A DNA stretch of 64,000 nucleotides from Vibrio aquaticus. GTDB taxonomy: Bacteria; Pseudomonadota; Gammaproteobacteria; Enterobacterales; Vibrionaceae. A model generated the notes under the pieces. It saw only the letters and a program-made list of their open reading frames with translations, ran no database searches and was not told the DNA's origin. Location: the NCBI RefSeq assembly GCF_003970385.1, contig NZ_RXZH01000004.1, positions 241,528-305,527 on the forward strand, written 5' to 3'. The translations under genes were made by a program, and so were the position numbers. Shown here piece by piece: positions 57,901 through 64,000 of the stretch (within the stretch, counting starts at the first letter, position 1; the number at the start of each line of letters is the position of its first letter).

Positions 57901-59100
57901 TTACAGGCTTAGAATCACACCTGCAATCGATGCGCTCATTAAGTTAGCCATAACACCTGCGGCGATTGCACGGAAGCCAAACTTAGAAATAAATGGACGC
58001 TTTTCAGGAACAACGCTACCTAAGCCGCCAATCAACATCGCCATAGTAGAAATGTTGGCAAAACCACACAGCGCAAAAGTCACGATCGCTTGAGAGTGAG
58101 CACTTAACTGCGCTTTCACTTCTGTTAGCTGGATGAAAGCAACAAACTCATTTACAACGATCTTGTTACCGATCAAAGAGCCAGCGGTAATCGCTTCTGA
58201 CCAAGGAATACCTAGTAGCCATGCTACAGGAGCAAACAAATAGCCAAGGATCAGCTCGAAGCTCAACTCAACGCCCACTAAGCTACCTAGCCAACCTAGC
58301 ATGCCGTTCAGCATCGCAATCACACTGATAAATGCCAATAGAGTAGCACCTACCGCCACAGCAATACGTAGACCCGACATTGCACCGTCAGCCATTGCTT
58401 CAACGACGTTGGTTGCGCGTGGCATTTCAACGTTGTCTAGCTCAGTCGCTGTATCAATGACTTCTGTTTCTGGCACCATGATTTTCGCCATTAGCAGACC
58501 TGCAGGTGCAGACATAAACGCAGCTGCAATTAGGAAGTTAAGGTCAACGCCAAGAGAGGCATAGCCGACTAACGTACCACCAGCAACCGATGCTAGACCA
58601 CCGACCATCACAGCGAAGAACTGCGAGTCCGTCATGTGTTTTAGGTAAGGCTTTACCACCAAAGGCGCTTCAATCATGCCAACGAAAATATTCGCGGTTG
58701 CTGAAAGTGATTCCGCTCGGCCAATGCCCAACAGACGTTGTAAACCACCACCGATAACGTTAATCACTTTTGGCATTAGACCAATATGGTAAAGACCAGA
58801 AATCAACGCAGAGAAGAAAATGATGATACCAAGAACATTGATAGCAAAGGTAAAGCCGCCTGTTGCTAGGCCACCAAATAGAAATGCGATGCCTTCTTGG
58901 CCGTAGTTGATCAGGTTCGATACTGCACCTGTCACACTATTAAGTACGTCTTTACCTGCAGGAACATAAAGAACCAACAGCGCAAAAGAGATCTGTAGAG
59001 CAAACGCAAGAGAAACGGTTTTTAGGTTGATGCGTTTACGGTTTGTAGAGAGCAACCAAGCCACAAACAGAATAGCAACAATACCAAGAATTGAGTTCAT
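57901..59100 (-). CDS. Concentrative nucleoside transporter (CNT/NupC family)
   Basis: Sodium-coupled nucleoside importer, 399 aa, about eight helices plus re-entrant hairpins. It resembles V. cholerae vcCNT and E. coli NupX: SNLINYGQEGIAFLFGGLAT, GGGLQRLLGIGRAESLSATANIFVG, GGLASVAGGTLVGYA, NKIVVNEFVAF and FALCGFANISTMAMLIGGLG. The nucleobase-binding motif, which I recall as GQTEAP in vcCNT, is GMIEAP here (residues 141-146), and about 9 residues are missing after FGGLATG. CRP-like and PurR-like sites lie upstream. Confidence 0.9.
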   Translation of the reverse strand: MNSILGIVAILFVAWLLSTNRKRINLKTVSLAFALQISFALLVLYVPAGKDVLNSVTGAVSNLINYGQEGIAFLFGGLATGGFTFAINVLGIIIFFSALISGLYHIGLMPKVINVIGGGLQRLLGIGRAESLSATANIFVGMIEAPLVVKPYLKHMTDSQFFAVMVGGLASVAGGTLVGYASLGVDLNFLIAAAFMSAPAGLLMAKIMVPETEVIDTATELDNVEMPRATNVVEAMADGAMSGLRIAVAVGATLLAFISVIAMLNGMLGWLGSLVGVELSFELILGYLFAPVAWLLGIPWSEAITAGSLIGNKIVVNEFVAFIQLTEVKAQLSAHSQAIVTFALCGFANISTMAMLIGGLGSVVPEKRPFISKFGFRAIAAGVMANLMSASIAGVILSL

Positions 59101-59155
59101 AAAATGAATCCGACAAAAGGGGGAACAAGAGTGGCGCCGGAGTCTATAGAATCAA

Positions 59156-59177
59156 AAATGAGATGCAAATCACATTT
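59156..59177. promoter_or_regulatory. Candidate CRP site upstream of the nucleoside transporter
   Basis: TGAGA-N6-TCACA inside an AAA...TTT frame matches 18 of 22 positions of the CRP consensus. Its centre is about 66 bp before the transporter ATG. Confidence 0.65.
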
Positions 59178-59243
59178 GTTAATTTCATGCGATCTTCAAG
59201 TGGTCACAAAACAACCTTCTCATCAAGTAGCTGATTTTATTAA

Positions 59244-59259
59244 ATATAAACGTTTGCTT
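59244..59259. promoter_or_regulatory. Candidate PurR-type operator upstream of the nucleoside transporter
   Basis: ATATAAACGTTTGCTT shares 13 of 16 positions, including the whole right half and the central ACGT, with the palindrome before folD (56746-56761). It lies about 150 bp before the transporter start. Confidence 0.5.
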
Positions 59260-59328
59260 TTGGGTTTTATTTCCAAATAGAAAAGATGTTTCCAGTTTAG
59301 GAAACAATCTTCTCGCCCACTTTAGTGG

Positions 59329-60270
59329 TTAAGGACGTTGAATATACGGACTGAGTCGCTTATCCCAATGACAAGGAGTGCCGATTTTCTGCTTAATAAA
59401 TTCAATCACAGCGGCAGTCTTTTTCGGTAAGTAACGACGACTCGGATAAACCGCATAAAACGGCATTACTTGTGAGGCTCGCCAATCAGGAAACAGCTGG
59501 ATCAATTCACCATTTTTAAACTCATCACCAATCAAATACGTGGCAAGGTAAGCAATGCCCCACCCTGACACCGCAGCGTCTCGCACGGCTTCAGCAAGAT
59601 CGACAGAGTAATTGCCAGAGACTTTCACATTGAGTTGATCCTCCGAGTTAGAGAAGGCCCAACGGGTATAGTCACGCTCCCAACTGCGATAAATAAGACA
59701 GTTATGATCAACCAGATCATTAGGATGCGTCGGAGTCGCATTCTTCACTAAATAATCAGGCGAAGCCGCCACCACAAAGTGAGAATCGGCAATTCTTTGT
59801 GCCACATACCCTTCTGGTAGATGCTCATTATTGGTGATCCAGAGATCGAGCCCCTCTTCCAACATATCGACCTTATAATCAAATAGATGAAGCTCGACTT
59901 GCAACTTAGGATATCGCTCTCTTAGCTCATTGATGGCCGGAATGATATGCAAAGTCCCGAACGATTGAGACAAGCCTAACTTAACCAAGCCCGCTACTTC
60001 TTCTCTTTGGCATTCAACTTCTCGCTGCGCTTCATCGATGATCTCCACCAGCTTTGCGCAATGTTCAAAGTAGTCTTGCCCGGCTTCTGTCGGGGTAAAA
60101 CTGCGTGTGGTTCGCTGAACCAGTTGAATCCCGAGTGAAGACTCCAACGATGCAAGCTGCTTACTGACATGAGAAACCGACACCCCCAAGCTTTTAGCGG
60201 CTAAGGTGAAGTTTTTATGTTTGAGCAAGGCAGCAAAGACCACCATTTGCGAGGCGCGTTCAGACAGCAC
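59329..60270 (-). CDS. LysR family transcriptional regulator
   Basis: A 313-aa regulator with an N-terminal winged helix (FAALLKHKNFTLAAKSLGVSVSHVSKQLASLESSLGIQLVQRTTRSFTPTEAG, residues about 11-63) and a substrate-binding effector domain (GLVKLGLSQSFGTLHIIPAINEL onward). It belongs to the AaeR/DsdC-like CrgA subgroup judging from LVQRTTRSFTPTEAGQDYFEHC. I start it at GTG 60270, which has GGAG with a 6-nt gap; a TTG four codons earlier lacks a ribosome binding site. Target genes are unknown; the adjacent transporter gene lies downstream on the same strand. Confidence 0.88.
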   Translation of the reverse strand: MLSERASQMVVFAALLKHKNFTLAAKSLGVSVSHVSKQLASLESSLGIQLVQRTTRSFTPTEAGQDYFEHCAKLVEIIDEAQREVECQREEVAGLVKLGLSQSFGTLHIIPAINELRERYPKLQVELHLFDYKVDMLEEGLDLWITNNEHLPEGYVAQRIADSHFVVAASPDYLVKNATPTHPNDLVDHNCLIYRSWERDYTRWAFSNSEDQLNVKVSGNYSVDLAEAVRDAAVSGWGIAYLATYLIGDEFKNGELIQLFPDWRASQVMPFYAVYPSRRYLPKKTAAVIEFIKQKIGTPCHWDKRLSPYIQRP

Positions 60271-60287
60271 AAGTGACTCCAAAAGAA

Positions 60288-60310
60288 AAAGGAGCTCATT
60301 GAGCCCCTTT
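60288..60310 (-). terminator. Terminator of the mltB-like gene
   Basis: Imperfect AAAGG-GGCTCA / TGAGCTCCTTT hairpin followed on the minus strand by TTCTTTT, about 18 nt past the stop. It overlaps the ribosome-binding region of the LysR gene. Confidence 0.65.
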
Positions 60311-60328
60311 GTTGTTATAAGTTGATGA

Positions 60329-61294
60329 TTACAATGTAATTCGGTCGGCTAAATGGCTGACCGCTAAAGCAAAGTAGTAAGAGCGATTCCACTTCATAAG
60401 AACATTGTAGTTGTTGTAAACCAAATAGACTCGCCCGTTGGCATTGTCTGGCGCCGTCAACCACGCATCCACATCGACTTGTGGCAATGCGCTGCCATCG
60501 TAACGAGTGATGCCAAGTTGATTCCACTCGGCGAGTGTTCTCTCTTTGCCCTCAACACGACCTTCTAGGTTCATGTCGAAGCTAGCAGGCAGTTTCACCT
60601 GACGCCCCCACGTGAACGTATCGTCCCAACCTGACTGACTTAAATAGTTAGCGGCTGACGCGAACACATCCACTTCTGAGTTCCAAATGTCTTTCTTACC
60701 ATCGCCGTTACCATCAGCAGCGAAAGAAAGGAAAGAACTCGGCATAAACTGGCATTGACCCATCGCCCCAGCCCAAGACCCTTTAAAGTCTTCAAACTGG
60801 ATATGGCCTTCATCTAAAATCTGCAATGCCGCCATGGTCTCTTTGCGGAAGAACGCTTCTCGACGACCGTCATAGGCCATCGTAGAAAGCGCATCGATCA
60901 CTGGGTAATTACCCGTGAAACGGCCGAAGTTACTTTCTACCCCCCAAAGTGCAACGATGAAACGAGGCTGTACCCCGTATTCTTCACCAATGCGACTCAG
61001 CTCCTCATAGTGCTCTTTGTAGAGCTCTTTAGCCTGCTTTACTTTCCAGTCGGGCACCGCGCGTGGAATATACTCATCGAGCGTCAATCGCTTCTCAGGC
61101 TGGTTCTTGTCTGCTTTTACCGCGCGAGGTTTATGCTCTACGTTGGCAAAGGCTTGTTCAATCACCTGCTCTGAAACGCCTTTTTCTCGCGCTTCTGTTT
61201 TTAGCCCTTCAAGGTATTGCTCAAAACTTACTTCATTGGCGTAAGCGGTGGAGGCAATGGCTAAACCTAATGCTACTGACAATAATTTTTTCAA
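60329..61294 (-). CDS. mltB: Lytic murein transglycosylase (MltB family)
   Basis: Cleaves peptidoglycan to 1,6-anhydromuramyl products. The 321-aa protein has a signal peptide (ending AYA near residue 18, no lipobox), the SLT_2 domain with the catalytic Glu in VALWGVESNFGRFTG near 120, SWAGAMGQCQFMPSSFLSFA near 180, and DIWNSEVDVFASAANYL. I start at TTG 61294, preceded by AAGGAGG with 5-nt spacing; the ATG at 61312 overlaps that site. The missing lipid anchor suggests a soluble periplasmic enzyme (MltB_2-type) rather than true membrane-bound MltB. Confidence 0.88.
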   Translation of the reverse strand: MKKLLSVALGLAIASTAYANEVSFEQYLEGLKTEAREKGVSEQVIEQAFANVEHKPRAVKADKNQPEKRLTLDEYIPRAVPDWKVKQAKELYKEHYEELSRIGEEYGVQPRFIVALWGVESNFGRFTGNYPVIDALSTMAYDGRREAFFRKETMAALQILDEGHIQFEDFKGSWAGAMGQCQFMPSSFLSFAADGNGDGKKDIWNSEVDVFASAANYLSQSGWDDTFTWGRQVKLPASFDMNLEGRVEGKERTLAEWNQLGITRYDGSALPQVDVDAWLTAPDNANGRVYLVYNNYNVLMKWNRSYYFALAVSHLADRITL

Positions 61295-61339
61295 TTTGCC
61301 CTCCTTGAGCATAGAGAGACAATCCGACTTTATAACTGA

Positions 61340-61627
61340 TTATTCGTCTTCGGATTGCTGACGAGCTTTACGCTCTTTGTGTTCATCTAGTAAATTTTTT
61401 GGTGGTGGTGGCAGCTGTAGGAAAAAGCCTTCATCGGTCAGCGATTGTTTTACTTTTTCAACATCCACTTGAGCCAGACTACGTCCATCCAGTTTCACAA
61501 CCATGACCATAGTAGGTTTGCCAAACATCTGCATTAATGTGTCAGGAACTTGTGAAAAATCATCCTTTTTAGGGATATATAAGTAAGCGCCTTCTTTTTT
61601 AGAACTTTTGTAAATTGCACAAAGCAT
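61340..61627 (-). CDS. ycgL: YcgL domain-containing protein
   Basis: A 95-aa protein starting [24 protein letters not shown], the hallmark of YcgL, with [18 protein letters not shown] near residue 33 and a basic C-terminal tail. Function is unknown. The frame is open further upstream to 61705 but the ATG at 61627 is the family start. It is divergent from minC; the ycgL-minCDE neighbourhood is conserved in gammaproteobacteria. Confidence 0.93.
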   Translation of the reverse strand: MLCAIYKSSKKEGAYLYIPKKDDFSQVPDTLMQMFGKPTMVMVVKLDGRSLAQVDVEKVKQSLTDEGFFLQLPPPPKNLLDEHKERKARQQSEDE

Positions 61628-61786
61628 GAGAAACCTTTGTCCGTATAATTCATGGAACGTAAGTGTTTTGCCAAATTTGAGAGCAAAACAGTCAATTGAG
61701 CGCAAGATAGCTTGCTGTGCTTATTTTAGGAATATAACATGATACCCCTAGTCTCAGGCAACGCCCTTAAGAGGTTGTAAGTAAAG

Positions 61787-62449
61787 ATGTCACAGACCCC
61801 AGACCTAAAAGGCAGTAGCTTTACTTTGTCAGTTTTGCACCTTTCTGACAATGATGTAGAGAAAACGATTCACTTCCTACAAGAAAAGGTTACTCAAGCA
61901 CCGGCATTTTTTGCCCATGCGCCCGTTGTCATCAACATATCAAAAGTCGATGGTGATATAGATTTCACGAGACTCAAAGAAGGTATTTCACTCGCCGGGA
62001 TGATTCCTGTCGGGGTCACTGGCTGTAAAGACAAGCGCACTGAAAACTTAGCCACTAAAGCTAAGTTTGCGGTAATGTCTGCCAGTAAGTCTCCTGCACA
62101 AGCACCGGCCCAAATGCAGCCGACTAAGATAATCCGCACACCGGTACGCTCTGGTCAGCAAATCTATGCAAAAGATTGTGACCTTGTGGTTCTTAACCAT
62201 GTGAGTGAAGGCGCTGAGGTCATCGCAGATGGCTCGATTCACATTCATGGCACACTTCGCGGCCGAGCAATTGCCGGTGCGAGTGGTAACACAGGCGCAA
62301 TGATTATTTGCAACAAATTGAACGCCGAACTGATGTCTATTGCTGGCCACTACTGGCTAACCGAACAGTTTTCCGAAGAGTTCTGGCAACAAAAGGTCAT
62401 GTTTAGTTTAAGCAACGACTCACTCAAATTTGAGTTGTTAACGATTTAA
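61787..62449 (+). CDS. minC: Septum site-determining protein MinC
   Basis: FtsZ inhibitor that keeps division at midcell. The 220-aa product has the N-terminal FtsZ-binding domain (residues about 1-100), a short linker, and the C-terminal beta-helix domain with [44 protein letters not shown], which binds MinD. It heads the minCDE operon, 18 bp before minD. Confidence 0.98.
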   Translation: MSQTPDLKGSSFTLSVLHLSDNDVEKTIHFLQEKVTQAPAFFAHAPVVINISKVDGDIDFTRLKEGISLAGMIPVGVTGCKDKRTENLATKAKFAVMSASKSPAQAPAQMQPTKIIRTPVRSGQQIYAKDCDLVVLNHVSEGAEVIADGSIHIHGTLRGRAIAGASGNTGAMIICNKLNAELMSIAGHYWLTEQFSEEFWQQKVMFSLSNDSLKFELLTI

Positions 62450-62467
62450 TATAATAAGGAACACATA

Positions 62468-63280
62468 ATGGCACGCGTTATTGTTGTTACGTCAGGTAAA
62501 GGTGGTGTAGGTAAGACCACGTCTAGCGCAGCGATTGCTTCTGGTCTTGCACTGAAAGGCAAAAAGACTGCTGTGATCGATTTTGATATCGGTCTACGTA
62601 ACCTAGATTTAATCATGGGCTGTGAACGCCGCGTTGTTTATGACTTTGTTAACGTGATCAATGGTGAAGCAACGCTTAACCAAGCAATGATCAAAGACAA
62701 GCGCACTGACAATCTGTTCATCCTACCTGCTTCACAAACACGTGATAAAGACGCACTGACCAAAGAAGGTGTTCGTCGAATCCTAGACGAACTGGACGAA
62801 ATGGGCTTCGATTTTATCATCTGTGACTCACCAGCCGGTATCGAGCAAGGCGCTTTAATGGCGCTATACTTTGCAGATGAAGCCATTGTCACCACTAACC
62901 CAGAAGTTTCTTCTGTACGCGACTCTGACCGTATCCTTGGTATTCTTGACTCTAAGTCTCGCCGCGCTGAAGAAGGCCTAGAGCCTGTGAAGCAACACCT
63001 ACTGCTTACACGTTACAATCCAGCTCGCGTAACTCAAGGTGAAATGCTGAGCGTAGAGGATGTAGAAGAAATCCTTCATATCTCACTATTGGGCGTAATC
63101 CCAGAGAGCCAAGCAGTACTAAACGCTTCAAACAAAGGTGTGCCGGTTATTTTTGATAACGAATCTGATGCGGGTATGGCTTACGATGACACAGTTGAAC
63201 GCCTGCTAGGCCAGCAAGTGGATTTCCGCTTCCTGACTGAGCAGAAGAAAGGAATCTTTAAACGTCTATTTGGAGGCTAA
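62468..63280 (+). CDS. minD: Septum site-determining protein MinD
   Basis: Membrane-associated ATPase of the Min oscillator. The 270-aa product has the deviant Walker A motif GKGGVGKTTSSA near residues 10-21, DFDIGLRNLDLIMG, the FIICDSPAGIEQGA switch II, and the C-terminal amphipathic membrane-targeting helix (KKGIFKRLFGG). minE begins at the base after its stop codon. Confidence 0.99.
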   Translation: MARVIVVTSGKGGVGKTTSSAAIASGLALKGKKTAVIDFDIGLRNLDLIMGCERRVVYDFVNVINGEATLNQAMIKDKRTDNLFILPASQTRDKDALTKEGVRRILDELDEMGFDFIICDSPAGIEQGALMALYFADEAIVTTNPEVSSVRDSDRILGILDSKSRRAEEGLEPVKQHLLLTRYNPARVTQGEMLSVEDVEEILHISLLGVIPESQAVLNASNKGVPVIFDNESDAGMAYDDTVERLLGQQVDFRFLTEQKKGIFKRLFGG

Positions 63281-63544
63281 ATGTCATTACTTGAATTTTT
63301 CCGCCCACAGAAGAAGAGTTCTGCAAATTTAGCCAAAGAGCGTTTGCAGATCATCGTTGCTGAGCGTCGCAGTCAAGGTGACCCTGCTCCTTCGTACTTA
63401 CCTCAGCTTAAAGAAGACATTCTTAAAGTGATCAGTAAATACGTTGCGATTGACCCTTCAATGGTTGATTTGTCATTCGAGCATAAAGATGACGATATCT
63501 CAGTGCTTGAGCTGAATGTGAAATTGCCAGAAGACGAAAAGTAA
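63281..63544 (+). CDS. minE: Cell division topological specificity factor MinE
   Basis: An 87-aa regulator that stimulates MinD ATPase and so drives pole-to-pole oscillation. The N-terminal membrane/MinD-binding part is [29 protein letters not shown], and the dimerising C-terminal domain includes [22 protein letters not shown] in the end of minD serves as ribosome binding site. Confidence 0.98.
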   Translation: MSLLEFFRPQKKSSANLAKERLQIIVAERRSQGDPAPSYLPQLKEDILKVISKYVAIDPSMVDLSFEHKDDDISVLELNVKLPEDEK

Positions 63545-63567
63545 CGCAGTAAGTAAATGAATAGATG

Positions 63568-63597
63568 AAGGCCGATGTGAAAGCATCGGCCTTTTTT
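63568..63597 (+). terminator. Terminator of minCDE
   Basis: AAGGCCGATG / CATCGGCCTT stem with a 6-nt loop and T-run, 24 nt after minE. Confidence 0.9.
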
Positions 63598-63614
63598 ATA
63601 TCTAGCAACCTCAA

Positions 63615-64000
63615 GAGATTCCCTACTCCCTCCTCCGTCGCTCTATGGAATGACAGGTAACAGCTAAGGCCTAGTCACTAGTATCTCGTCATCCTCAAGA
63701 ATGAGGTACGAATGAGTTGGGGATCTCTTAAGGTTGGTAGCCAACTAGCGGAGATTCCTTACTCCCTCCTTCTTCGGTCTATGGAATGACAGGTAACGGC
63801 TAAGACCCAGCCACCAGTACTTCGTCATCCTCAAGAATGAGGTACGAATGAGTTGGGGATCTCTTAAGGTTGGTCGTTGTCTAATGGAGATTCCCTACTC
63901 CCTCATTCTTCGGTCTATGGAATGACAGGTAACGGCTAAGACCCAGCCACCAGTACTTCGTCATCCTCAAGAATGAGGTACGAATGAGTTGGGGATCTCT
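63615..64000. repeat. Tandem array of the palindromic repeat, 136-bp unit
   Basis: A lone right arm (63615-63654) is followed by two complete units (63687-63822 and 63823-63958) and a third cut off by the window edge at 64000. Each unit has the left arm starting CGTCATCCTCAAGAATGAGG, a short variable loop, the right arm ending TATGGAATGAC, and a shared spacer (AGGTAACGGCTAAGACCCAG...). Units 1 and 2 differ mainly in the loop, pointing to recent duplication. No ORF is supported here. Confidence 0.9.

Noticed and set aside
63615..64000. Tandem repeats as a CRISPR array
   Set aside because: The unit is 136 bp with no unique spacers, and no cas genes are near.

Overview
The window is chromosomal DNA of a Vibrio species, probably chromosome 1. 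The evidence is gene content and order typical of Vibrionaceae: topA-yciN-aroA, aat-bpt-infA, tdk-cysS-ppiB-lpxH, gapA-yeaD-rlmA, cmk-rpsA-ihfB-lapA-lapB-pyrF, tig-clpP-clpX-lon-hupB-ppiD-comEA, and minCDE-ycgL-mltB. Composition is even and moderately AT-rich. Highly expressed genes (gapA, rpsA, infA, hupB, tig) show strong codon bias. No insertion sequence, CRISPR array or rRNA operon is visible.

Layout. 1-6.2 kb: a truncated sensory membrane protein, topoisomerase I, YciN, AroA and a glycine-zipper envelope protein. 6.2-13.7 kb: both bacterial N-end-rule aminoacyl transferases (aat and bpt, overlapping), IF-1, thymidine kinase, CysRS, PpiB, LpxH, an EAL-HDOD protein and YchJ. 13.7-24 kb: small conserved proteins, MsrB, GapA with its mutarotase, RlmA, a ChaN-like lipoprotein, a BCCT transporter and an MscS channel. 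24-38.3 kb (all minus strand): pyrF, LPS-assembly genes lapAB, IHF-beta, S1, Cmk, ComEA-like protein, then the protein quality-control block PpiD-HU-Lon-ClpX-ClpP-trigger factor.

38.8-45.3 kb is a complete C4-dicarboxylate module. The DctB/DctD two-component system lies opposite a DctP-DctQ-DctM TRAP transporter. A good sigma-54 promoter and upstream dyad precede dctP, so the regulator, its promoter and its target are all in view. 45.7-52.3 kb is a sugar ABC importer resembling the Pseudomonas gts/glt glucose system, downstream of its own OmpR-type regulator and histidine kinase. An 11-bp direct repeat in front of the binding-protein gene is a plausible regulator site.

52.5-56.6 kb is the accessory part. 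It holds a 33-codon membrane mini-protein ORF, a hypothetical protein, a three-gene cassette whose first two products resemble phage O/P-type replication proteins, and an ORF resembling the N-terminal half of a tyrosine recombinase. The last of these sits next to tRNA-Arg(TCT), a classic integration target. I interpret this as the worn remnant of an integrative element. It is the least explained region here.

56.8-64 kb: folD behind a perfect PurR-like palindrome, a CNT nucleoside transporter with CRP-like and PurR-like sites and an altered nucleobase-binding motif, a LysR regulator, a lytic transglycosylase, YcgL and minCDE. The window ends in a tandem array of a 136-bp unit. Single copies of the same imperfect palindrome lie after yciN and after folD, each beyond a terminator between convergent genes.
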